In this document: one piece after another, positions 35,672-43,045 of the stretch | Layout of the letters: every line of letters starts with the position of its first letter | Numbering within the stretch: position 1 is the first letter of the stretch | Source: UBA7236 sp964463165 | Lineage (GTDB): Bacteria; Bacteroidota; Bacteroidia; Chitinophagales; BACL12 | Reading direction: 5' to 3' | Assembly: GCA_964463165.1 (NCBI GenBank) | Contig: CAYXBK010000008.1 | Location: forward strand, 114,967-178,966 | DNA length: 64,000 nucleotides | Made by a program: the position numbers and the translations under genes | Notes under the pieces: model-generated | Told to the model about the DNA's origin: nothing | What the model saw: only the letters and a program-made list of their open reading frames with translations | The model's database searches: none

Positions 35672-36268
35672 TTATTCTGATTTTTTCTTTTTCCAATTTA
35701 TATAAGTATTGTAGCCCCAGCTGTAAAACGTAATAAAGAATAATAAGTATCCGATATTTGAAACTGCTTCCAGTTTTGTGAAATTTCTGTTTCCTCCAAG
35801 AAACATAATGCTCGCAGTGATCAATGTTACAGAACTGAGCAATCCGATATAGCGGGTCCACTTTTTAAAATCCGTGTATTCTGAAACCAGGATCATTCCC
35901 GGGAGATATAAAAAATTACCGCAGGTTTGAATCCTGTAAAACTTTTCATAGGTTTCATAAGATACGATCTGAGTGATTTCAAATATGGAAGTAGTGAGTA
36001 CACCGCTTGCTATTGCAAGCATGGTAAATCCTGCGGCAGGTAATACCTTTTTCTCATCTGCGAGTTTAATACCCATCAGTGTAAGGGCTCCAATCCCGAA
36101 GGCACCGCCGCAAACCATCAACATCACACCCGCTTCATGATACACTGGGAATTCTGCCGTCAGATCCGGCGGATAAAAAACAAATGACAAGATTGTTAAC
36201 GTAGGCTGAATGATAAAACCGCAGATTAAGAATAAATTGATTTTCTTTTCGTGTTTCAAATGTGTCAT
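35672..36268 (-). CDS. Six-helix membrane protein (paralogue of 57620-58237)
   Basis: 198 residues with about six membrane helices. Residues GIKLADEKKVLPAAGFTMLAIASGV align with GIKLSEEKKTIPSIGFTMMSITQGV of the gene at 57620-58237, and both have a W at the same place in TDFKKW/SDFPKW. I do not recognise the family. The pair suggests a small lineage-specific family of inner-membrane proteins. The gene is separated by 90 bp from the next one and nothing indicates an operon. Confidence 0.7.
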   Translation of the reverse strand: MTHLKHEKKINLFLICGFIIQPTLTILSFVFYPPDLTAEFPVYHEAGVMLMVCGGAFGIGALTLMGIKLADEKKVLPAAGFTMLAIASGVLTTSIFEITQIVSYETYEKFYRIQTCGNFLYLPGMILVSEYTDFKKWTRYIGLLSSVTLITASIMFLGGNRNFTKLEAVSNIGYLLFFITFYSWGYNTYINWKKKKSE

Positions 36269-36362
36269 AAATGTACGAATGTGGATTTACATATGATATA
36301 GTATTTGCAAAATGCCAAAATAAATAAATTTTAAGATATTGGAAGACGGGATATTGAAAATT

Positions 36363-36893
36363 TCAACGTTGTATTTTATCGGGTTTCAAATAGCTGTCCA
36401 TTTCCTGTATAATTTCTTCTAAATCTGCGTTAATGGAAATTTCCGGGATCGTGCAAATCGTGCCGAGTTTTTTCAAATTGGTTTTCAGGATGATACGTTT
36501 AAATGAATTCATTTCTTCTAATTTCTTTTTCTGATCAAACAGGTGAATGCACAGGAAACGCATATTTATACCCTGCTTTAATTCAATCTGTCTTATTTCC
36601 GCCCACGCAATTCTTCCAAGGCCATTAAAGGATGCATTGTCAATCAGCCCCTCTTCATCAATGATCAGAGTTGGTTTGTTGCGGTATGCATATAAAATAG
36701 CGTATCCGGTTATTAGGATATATATTCCCCAGAAGAAAATTATTCCATAGGGCATATCCGGAATATTGCCGTAGACGACAAATAAAAGGATTGTAAATAT
36801 TACAGCAATCACACATAATCTGAATATCACTTTCGAGGCTGATTTTTTTGCATAATAATATTTTACTTCTGACATTTTATTTGAATTTTCCAT
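36363..36893 (-). CDS. STM3941-like membrane protein
   Basis: 176 residues. Two membrane helices near the start (FRLCVIAVIFTILLFVV and GIIFFWGIYILITGYAIL) and a cytosolic PH-like end (PTLIIDEEGLIDNASFNGLGRIAWAEIRQIEL). This is the STM3941/bPH-like arrangement: a membrane-tethered beta-barrel that may bind a lipid headgroup or protein. The function is unknown. Confidence 0.7.
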   Translation of the reverse strand: MENSNKMSEVKYYYAKKSASKVIFRLCVIAVIFTILLFVVYGNIPDMPYGIIFFWGIYILITGYAILYAYRNKPTLIIDEEGLIDNASFNGLGRIAWAEIRQIELKQGINMRFLCIHLFDQKKKLEEMNSFKRIILKTNLKKLGTICTIPEISINADLEEIIQEMDSYLKPDKIQR

Positions 36894-36919
36894 TCTTCAC
36901 TCCGAATTGTTTTACCTGT

Positions 36920-37246
36920 TTATTTTCTTTGGTCAAATTTTATTTCATTAAGATTTGTGTTTTTATATTTTCTCCTTTTAAATAAAATCAGCAACAGGAT
37001 CGTAATCACCCAGGTAAGTATTATATCCAGCGCAAATTTACCCGGCATGGAGCCGTGTTGTATACCAGCGTCAACAATGAATTGATAATAAAAAATAAAT
37101 GGAAACCCCAGTTTGAAATTCACCTGTTGTTTGATAGTCGCAAAATAACTCAACCCCACCAATACAATAAATAGAAGAACCGATATGCCGGTACCTATTA
37201 TTAAATCAGCTTTATATGTGTTGTACCTGATCAATTTCGCTGGCAT
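36920..37246 (-). CDS. Small three-helix membrane protein overlapping the E2-like gene
   Basis: 108 residues from the ATG at 37246 (a TTG is in frame two codons earlier). Membrane segments: DLIIGTGISVLLFIVLVGLSYFA, LGFPFIFYYQFIV and DIILTWVITILLLILF. No family recognised. The start lies inside the 3' end of the E2-like gene (35-bp overlap), so the two are probably translationally coupled. Confidence 0.6.
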   Translation of the reverse strand: MPAKLIRYNTYKADLIIGTGISVLLFIVLVGLSYFATIKQQVNFKLGFPFIFYYQFIVDAGIQHGSMPGKFALDIILTWVITILLLILFKRRKYKNTNLNEIKFDQRK

Positions 37247-38015
37247 TTTCAATTACTTCTGTCAAACTGCTGATAAACCTCGTCATGTCTCCGCCGTCTG
37301 CAACATCATGATCCATCAGAACAGTAACTTTTACCATTTCGCGGATTTCAATTTTATCATCTACCACAGCGGGCTTTTTGAAAATTCTCCCGATACCGAA
37401 ACAAACCGGATGGATGGCAATCGGAATAAACCAGCCATCTGCATTTCCTTTCATTCCGACGGAATTAACGGATACGTTTCCCATTTTGTTAAATGCAAGT
37501 CGTGGATGTTTGATTAAATATCTCCAAAACAATCTCCTGATGAAACCCGGCAATAAAAAGTACAGGTTTTCGAATCTCAATGATCTCTTTTGCAATACGA
37601 TATTATTTCCGGAAACGATTTGATTTTTAGCTTCCGTAATTTGGCTGCTGATCGATTGTATACTTCTTTTATCTGCTTTCTCAATTAATAACGGCAATGG
37701 AATTTTGTGGCCATTTAATTCTTTCTCCACAAGAAGTGAAATCGTTATATCCTCAAAAAAAGCAACTGTTCGTTTCCCTTTTAAAAACCCGGCAAGATGT
37801 TCATATTTCTTCAGGCTGTGTGCAATTGCTTTCAGCATCCAGCCTGTAAAGGATATGGTGTTGCCGCCAATTTCATTATCGCTAATTTTTCTTCTGATTC
37901 CGGTGACATCAATTTCTAATAATGCAACAATATGATGTCGCTTCACGCCGATTGATGAAACGTCAATCGTTGCAATTCTTGATTTTGGGAAATGTGCCGT
38001 TTTCAATGCAGACAA
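37212..38015 (-). CDS. Stand-alone 2-oxoacid dehydrogenase acyltransferase (E2 catalytic) domain, TTG start
   Basis: 267 residues. The E2/chloramphenicol-acetyltransferase-like active site is visible near the end: MDHDVADGGDMTRFISSLTEVIE, containing the HxxxDG motif. No lipoyl or subunit-binding domain exists, so it is not a normal dehydrogenase subunit, and the acyl acceptor is unknown. The only start in a sensible place is TTG at 38015; no ATG comes before residue 60. Neighbours give no dehydrogenase partners. It overlaps the downstream membrane protein gene. Confidence 0.75.
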   Translation of the reverse strand: MSALKTAHFPKSRIATIDVSSIGVKRHHIVALLEIDVTGIRRKISDNEIGGNTISFTGWMLKAIAHSLKKYEHLAGFLKGKRTVAFFEDITISLLVEKELNGHKIPLPLLIEKADKRSIQSISSQITEAKNQIVSGNNIVLQKRSLRFENLYFLLPGFIRRLFWRYLIKHPRLAFNKMGNVSVNSVGMKGNADGWFIPIAIHPVCFGIGRIFKKPAVVDDKIEIREMVKVTVLMDHDVADGGDMTRFISSLTEVIENASEIDQVQHI

Positions 38016-38063
38016 AATTTTAATTGCCGGATATTTTCATAAGCCGGAAAAAATTAAATCCTT

Positions 38064-38600
38064 TCAATCATTGTGAATGGGCTCCCATAATTCTATTTTA
38101 TTGCCGTCTGCATCCATAATATGAATGAATTTTCCAAAGTCATAAGTTTCAATGCTGTCCACAATTGTTACACCATTGGCCTTTAATTTTTCTACAAGGC
38201 CTTCCAGATTCTGCACCGTATAATTGATCATAAATTCTTTTGTGGAAGGTGCGAAATACGCTGATCCTTTCTTGAAAGGTTTCCATTGCAGTGAATTAAT
38301 TTCTTCCGGATTATTGATATTTCTGGATTCAAATCCTGCCGAACCCCAGTCATTTATCTCGAGCCCTAAATTTTTTGCATACCAGTCTTTCGTTTGAGCC
38401 GGATCATCTGAAAAAAAGAAAACACCTCCGATGCCCGTTACTTTTGGCGTTGTGTCGTTGGTTGAAGAATTATCCGCCTGATTTTTATGCTCTTCCATAT
38501 TTTTTGTTTTTTGATTTTTAGAACTGTTGTTTGCAGCAACAGTCACGATTGCTGCGGTAATTAATAGAGGAATCGAAATTAGGGCAAATATTTTTTTCAT
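38064..38600 (-). CDS. VOC family protein with N-terminal membrane anchor or signal
   Basis: 178 residues. Residues 1-22 (KKIFALISIPLLITAAIVTVAA) are a signal or anchor, followed by a charged spacer KNQKTKNMEEHKN and a glyoxalase-like module (VTGIGGVFFFSDDPAQTKDWYAKNLGLEI, INYTVQNLEGLVEKL, FIHIMDADGNKIELWEPI). VOC proteins are usually cytosolic, so an envelope location is unusual. It lies 6 bp after DUF4199 in what looks like a LuxR-DUF4199-VOC unit. Confidence 0.8.
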   Translation of the reverse strand: MKKIFALISIPLLITAAIVTVAANNSSKNQKTKNMEEHKNQADNSSTNDTTPKVTGIGGVFFFSDDPAQTKDWYAKNLGLEINDWGSAGFESRNINNPEEINSLQWKPFKKGSAYFAPSTKEFMINYTVQNLEGLVEKLKANGVTIVDSIETYDFGKFIHIMDADGNKIELWEPIHND

Positions 38601-38606
38601 GCTGAT

Positions 38607-39149
38607 TTATTTTGTTACCGGATTTGCAACTTTTCTTCTGAGGATAAGTGAACTGATAATGGTAACAACAAGCCCGACAGGCAGGATTTCCATATAGGTC
38701 ATCATCGCATTGAACAAAGGCTTTTTGTAATTATTGATAAAACTTGTCATCTCCGCAGTCTTTGCATCAATGTCTGCCTGGCTTGCTCCATTTGCTTTCA
38801 GTTCTTCCACCATCTGGGCAGCATATTTATCCATGAAATCCGGGACGAAATAGAAATAATCAACCAGCCATGCAGCCACATAAATTGTGGATCCGATCAA
38901 TACAATAAATAATCCGATTTTAAATGCTTTCCCAAAGCTGATTATTCCATCATTGAATTTATCGCGGTAATTGCGGATACCTACAAAAACAAGTGAAAAT
39001 GCAACGAGCATTGAAGCATAACCGATCAGCATGCTTGTATTGTAATCCACACTGCCTTCGCAATGGCTGTAGTAATTGACAGATGCGAGCATTAAAACGG
39101 AAACCACAATGCCTGAGATCAGGCCGTAAACGAGAATATTTTTTTTCAT
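38607..39149 (-). CDS. DUF4199 membrane protein
   Basis: 180 residues, four membrane helices, with the family end YMEILPVGLVVTIISSLIL and a charged loop (MDKYAAQMVEELKANGASQADIDAKTAEM). Found widely in Bacteroidota without known function. Here it lies between an anchored LuxR regulator (110 bp upstream) and an exported VOC protein (6 bp downstream). Confidence 0.85.
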   Translation of the reverse strand: MKKNILVYGLISGIVVSVLMLASVNYYSHCEGSVDYNTSMLIGYASMLVAFSLVFVGIRNYRDKFNDGIISFGKAFKIGLFIVLIGSTIYVAAWLVDYFYFVPDFMDKYAAQMVEELKANGASQADIDAKTAEMTSFINNYKKPLFNAMMTYMEILPVGLVVTIISSLILRRKVANPVTK

Positions 39150-39258
39150 TGTTTATTTTTTTTGTTGCTGCAAATCTGAAAAGAGACAGGCATTTTCCGC
39201 TCATACTTTCGGCTATTTTTCTGAAAGCAAAGGGATTTTCATCCAAAAGTAGGAGGTT

Positions 39259-39735
39259 TCAGGGGATGAGCTGCAGTCTTTTTGCTTTTTCAATCGCCTG
39301 TGTCCGTCTTTTCACATCTAACTTATCAAAAAGATTTTGATTGTGGGTTTTAACGGTGCTCACAGACACAAAAAGTCTTGCTGCAATTTCCTGATTACTG
39401 TTTCCTGCAGCCATTAAATTCAAGATTTCAAGCTCTCTTTTGCTGATTCCGAGTTCGGTGAGAAGCGCTGCGTTCAAAACAAAATTTTCATTTTTAATAA
39501 ACACCTCTTTTTCAACTACAACTGTTTTGATCTTCGGCTTTGAGAGTTTCAAAGCAAGCCAGATTCCAAGGCCGGTAAAAAGTATCGCGATACAGCCGGC
39601 ATACACTTCAAATGAATGTTCGATTAAAATAAAGCGGAGTTCAAGCCATTTGAGCAGAAAGAGGAGAGTAGCGAGGCTTACGCTATAAAGAATGATAGCT
39701 TTATTTTTTTGCCACAGTTCTCTGATCTTCCGCAT
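39259..39735 (-). CDS. Membrane-tethered LuxR-type HTH regulator
   Basis: 158 residues. Two membrane helices (IILYSVSLATLLFLLKWLEL and YAGCIAILFTGLGIWLALKL) precede a C-terminal LuxR winged-helix-type HTH (SKRELEILNLMAAGNSNQEIAARLFVSVSTVKTHNQNLFDKLDV). There is no receiver domain, so regulation must come through the membrane part or a partner. It is positioned to control DUF4199 and the VOC gene just downstream. Confidence 0.88.
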   Translation of the reverse strand: MRKIRELWQKNKAIILYSVSLATLLFLLKWLELRFILIEHSFEVYAGCIAILFTGLGIWLALKLSKPKIKTVVVEKEVFIKNENFVLNAALLTELGISKRELEILNLMAAGNSNQEIAARLFVSVSTVKTHNQNLFDKLDVKRRTQAIEKAKRLQLIP

Positions 39736-39785
39736 ACATTGAACAGGATGGTTGTAAGTAGTTTTTGCTTTGCGGTGAAATACAA

Positions 39786-40430
39786 TTATTCTAACACATA
39801 TTCCCCGTTTGCAAATCTATAGATTCCTTCCGTTTTGACGGCCATCGGATAGTATATATAAGGTGTTTCTTCAAGAATATCTTCTTCCACACCATTTTTT
39901 ACAATCGTTTTCCATTTTGTTGCATGCACATTTGAATCGGATTTTGCGTTGCTGATTTGAATTCTTCCGTCCGGGTATATATTAAACGAGCAGGAAGAAG
40001 CTACGCTCCCTTTAATGTGCTGCGGGTCGGCATAGGCGATGAATTTGTTGAACATTGAATTGGAAGCAGTGATCACTTCAAACACCATTTCCCTCGTATC
40101 CAGATTCCAGATTTCGTATTTTGATTGGCTTGTATATTCATCAATATCAAACGTGCCACCATGTTCACTTATATTGCATGAACCATTTCTGAAAAAAATA
40201 ATTTCTTTAGCACCCTTTCCGTCAATTTGAATTGAATCCATTATTGTTGTGGAGTGAGATAAACATAAACCATCTGCCTGAAAGTTGTTGAAATAGATCG
40301 TATCTCTTTCATCATGATAAATAAACCGGTAACCGTAATTCACCGGGTTTTGTGTTAAACCGGGTGATGGTTGAACAAATAAAATTGCGGCAAGAACAAT
40401 AGATTGTTTCACCGGAAAAAGTCGCATCAT
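39786..40430 (-). CDS. Secreted protein of unknown function
   Basis: 214 residues with a signal peptide (QSIVLAAILFVQPSPGLTQ). The mature part (YGYRFIYHDERDTIYFNNFQADGLC, LDTREMVFEVITASNSMFNKF, GIYRFANGEYVLE) is beta-rich and not recognised. The gene lies 50 bp upstream of the LuxR gene; a regulator-target relation is possible but not shown. Confidence 0.55.
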   Translation of the reverse strand: MMRLFPVKQSIVLAAILFVQPSPGLTQNPVNYGYRFIYHDERDTIYFNNFQADGLCLSHSTTIMDSIQIDGKGAKEIIFFRNGSCNISEHGGTFDIDEYTSQSKYEIWNLDTREMVFEVITASNSMFNKFIAYADPQHIKGSVASSCSFNIYPDGRIQISNAKSDSNVHATKWKTIVKNGVEEDILEETPYIYYPMAVKTEGIYRFANGEYVLE

Positions 40431-40548
40431 AATTTATGCTTTTGGAATCTTGCACAAATAAGATGAACAGCAGAGTTGTATTCCATAATTATGCTACCCT
40501 TCATCTGCTGTTTAAACGCAGCTTTCTTCGCAATTTGAATGGATAGTA

Positions 40549-40998
40549 TCAGGCATCCGGTATCTCCGGCTCAACTAATTTTTTTAATTTTTCGAGAGAT
40601 TCCTGCCATCCCAGATAACACATTTCTGCCGGGATTACAGCCGGAATATTTTCCTGCGTGATTTTTATTTCAGTGCCGCATGAAACTTTACTTAACCAGA
40701 CGGAAGTTTTCATTTCATCCGGTAAGTTCGGATCATCAAACTTATCGGTGTATTGAATAAATTCATTTGGTTTTAAGTCGAGGTATTTCCCTCCGAATGA
40801 ATGCCCGTTGCCTGTCGTAAAATTGATGAACGACATTTTAAATTCCCCGCCAATTTGCGGATCCATATGGTGCACCACGCATAAAAATCCATAAGGAGGG
40901 AGCCATGATGCGATGGCAAGCGGATCGGTAAATGCACGGTACACTTTTTCAGGTGAAGCGGTGAAAACCCTGTGCAGCCTGACTGTATTTTCTGTCAT
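40549..40998 (-). CDS. SRPBCC/AHSA1 domain protein (1)
   Basis: 149 residues from the ATG at 40998 (the upstream frame extends to 41139 inside the next gene). AHSA1 pattern: RLHRVFTASPEKVYRAFTDP, WLPPYGF, GEFKMSFINFTTGNGHSFGGKYLDLKPNEFIQYTDKF and EITITQENIP-like EIKITQENIPAVIPAEM. The hydrophobic cavity binds a small ligand. Pairs of SRPBCC and VOC genes are frequent in Bacteroidota; here the VOC gene ends 19 bp upstream. Confidence 0.88.
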   Translation of the reverse strand: MTENTVRLHRVFTASPEKVYRAFTDPLAIASWLPPYGFLCVVHHMDPQIGGEFKMSFINFTTGNGHSFGGKYLDLKPNEFIQYTDKFDDPNLPDEMKTSVWLSKVSCGTEIKITQENIPAVIPAEMCYLGWQESLEKLKKLVEPEIPDA

Positions 40999-41017
40999 AA
41001 TAGATTTTTTAAAATTT

Positions 41018-41458
41018 TTATTGTGCCTGTTGGTTGGAAACATTAAACATCCAGCGAATCCCATATTTGTCTTTGCATGTTCCCCAGTAGCCCCAGAATT
41101 CATCATGTGGTGCAACACCATCGGTTCCGCCGTTTGCAAGTTCTTTATATAATTTGTCGGCTTCTTCTTTTGTATCCGGATTTAAACTGATGGTTACATT
41201 ATTTCCTTCAATCAGTTTATGCCCCATACTTTCAAGCATATCAGTTCCCATAATTTCTATACCACCCAATATCGGCAATGCAACATGCATCACTTTTGTT
41301 TTATCAGCGTCCGAAAGTTGCGGCATTCCTTCCTGTGCAGGCATATCGCCCATGCGCATCAAAGGGGTTGAAAATTCAGCATTGAAAACTTTTTTGTAAT
41401 GGTTGAAAGCCTCTTCTGCATTTCCCATAAAATTGAGGTAAATTGAAACATGTCCCAT
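41018..41458 (-). CDS. VOC family protein, PhnB-like
   Basis: 146 residues. PhnB/YdcJ-type pattern with YLNFMGNAEEAFNHYKKVFNAEF, MHVALPILGGIEIMGTDM and the end HDEFWGYWGTCKDKYGIRWMFNVS. Such proteins are small-molecule binders. It sits 19 bp upstream of SRPBCC in a typical two-gene unit. A TACCTTCG element at 41483-41490 is a likely -7 promoter. Confidence 0.88.
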   Translation of the reverse strand: MGHVSIYLNFMGNAEEAFNHYKKVFNAEFSTPLMRMGDMPAQEGMPQLSDADKTKVMHVALPILGGIEIMGTDMLESMGHKLIEGNNVTISLNPDTKEEADKLYKELANGGTDGVAPHDEFWGYWGTCKDKYGIRWMFNVSNQQAQ

Positions 41459-41482
41459 ATCTGTTTTTTTTTATTTTTTTGC

Positions 41483-41490
41483 GAAGGTAG
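41483..41490 (-). promoter_or_regulatory. Bacteroidota -7 promoter element (TACCTTCG)
   Basis: TAnnTTYG on the minus strand, 25 bp upstream of the VOC start at 41458. The -33 element is not clear. Confidence 0.4.
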
Positions 41491-41663
41491 TAAAATGCGG
41501 GGATCGTTTTTAATTCCTGAGGTGTGTTGTTTCTATTTGATAATTATTATTTTTCGTATTTTTAAAAGAACGAGGCTGATGTAATTTCTATTCTTTTTTT
41601 ATCGCAATAATATTGCCCGAAAAAATATTACTAATTCTCTTAAGAATATTATTAAAAGCCCAT

Positions 41664-42452
41664 TTACTTTTTTCTAAATGGTTGAGAAACCATATACCAG
41701 AAAGTATGTACTTTATCATCGGTATAATTTTCAAGTCCGAAGTTTAATTTTGATGGTTCAACTTTTTGATATGTTCCAAAAATCCTGTCCCAAATTGAAA
41801 AAAGATCTCCATAATTGGAATCAGTCAGGTATTGGGGATAAGAGTGGTGGACCCTGTGAAAATTTGGTGTAGAGAAAATATACCCAAATATGTTTTCAAA
41901 AAAATCAGGGAATCGAACATTCGCATGTTGTGCAATAACCAGAGGAATATAAAGTGTATAATAGATCGCAACTGTTTCAAGTCCATATCCAAATATTAAA
42001 GACGAAATGACTTGTGTGGCCAGTAAACCTATACTTTCAAATGGGTGAAAGCGATAACCAGTTGTCACATCCATTTGATTATCACTGTGATGGACGCGGT
42101 GATAATTCCATAATAATTTCCATCTATGAGAGATCCTGTGATAAAAATAATCTCCTAAATCGAGTAATAGAACACCCAGAATAATTTTTAAAACATTAGG
42201 AATGTGAATTAAGTTAAGAATACCAAGATTTTTATTAGTTACATAATCGAACCAGTATGTTCCTAAGTAGTTTATGGGAGATGAAAAAAGGATAAAAAGG
42301 AGCATAAGGCCGAGGTTATTTATGGTATGTTGTCGGCGATTTTTAACTTTAAACAAGTAAGGCCAAAATGTTTCGAGAATGAAAAAAAAGGTTAGCAAGG
42401 CAAATGCAACGAGTCTGAGTCGGCTCGTAAACAGGTCAATTAAAAAATCCAT
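41664..42452 (-). CDS. Sterol desaturase/fatty acid hydroxylase family membrane protein
   Basis: 262 residues, four to five membrane helices. The three His clusters that hold the di-iron site are visible: YHRISH, NYHRVHHSDNQ and FHRVHHS, with HPFES between. It acts in the inner membrane on a lipid, with oxygen and reductant. AT content of the gene seems higher than that of its neighbours, a possible sign of transfer. Which lipid is hydroxylated cannot be told. Confidence 0.9.
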   Translation of the reverse strand: MDFLIDLFTSRLRLVAFALLTFFFILETFWPYLFKVKNRRQHTINNLGLMLLFILFSSPINYLGTYWFDYVTNKNLGILNLIHIPNVLKIILGVLLLDLGDYFYHRISHRWKLLWNYHRVHHSDNQMDVTTGYRFHPFESIGLLATQVISSLIFGYGLETVAIYYTLYIPLVIAQHANVRFPDFFENIFGYIFSTPNFHRVHHSYPQYLTDSNYGDLFSIWDRIFGTYQKVEPSKLNFGLENYTDDKVHTFWYMVSQPFRKK

Positions 42453-42562
42453 TATTCAATGTTTAAAGTTGAACTATATTTATTATCGAAGTTAATAATT
42501 CAGAATGAAATTTTTTAATGGGTATGCTTATCCACCGGATGAGCAATTCCTGAATGCCGAAA

Positions 42563-42922
42563 TCAATTCCTTTTCTCGCCGAACGTAATCAGGTTATTAT
42601 CAGGATCAAGAATTGAAAATTCTTTTTGGCCCCACGGCTTTGACTCCAGGCTTCCATTTGGGTGGATGGCAATTTGTTTGTCGAGGAAGGATTGATACAG
42701 TTCCTCAATATCGCTCACCCGGATATACACCTGCCCGTAGTTTTCTTTGGGATCAAGATCTTTGAATTCAAAAAAGTGTAACTGTATACTATCTTTCTGC
42801 AGCATGAGGTAACCTTCGTAATCAGAATTGCCGAGGTTTTCAAAGCCCAGTTTTTCGATATAATATTGTTTTGTAAGTTGTTTATCCCGCATGGGTAATT
42901 TCGGATGTATTTCTTTGAGCAT
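42563..42922 (-). CDS. VOC family protein, bleomycin-resistance type
   Basis: 119 residues from the ATG at 42922 (MLKEIHPKLPMRDKQ); an earlier start at 42973 adds an unlikely leader. Layout KLPMRDKQLTKQYYIEKLGFENLG, LMLQKDSIQLHFFEFKDLD, YIRVSDIEELYQSF and GQKEFSILDPDNNLITFGEK is that of bleomycin-resistance-like binders that sequester drugs rather than degrade them. No evidence for a drug target. Stands alone. Confidence 0.85.
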   Translation of the reverse strand: MLKEIHPKLPMRDKQLTKQYYIEKLGFENLGNSDYEGYLMLQKDSIQLHFFEFKDLDPKENYGQVYIRVSDIEELYQSFLDKQIAIHPNGSLESKPWGQKEFSILDPDNNLITFGEKRN

Positions 42923-43045
42923 AGTATAAAATTTTACTGGTCTGAAATTAAAACGGGGTTTAAGATAAATCATACCATGCTATTCCTATCATTGTTTTTG
43001 TCCTTTTCTTTATTTGATTTAAGGAAAACAGACAGGATGCATTTA

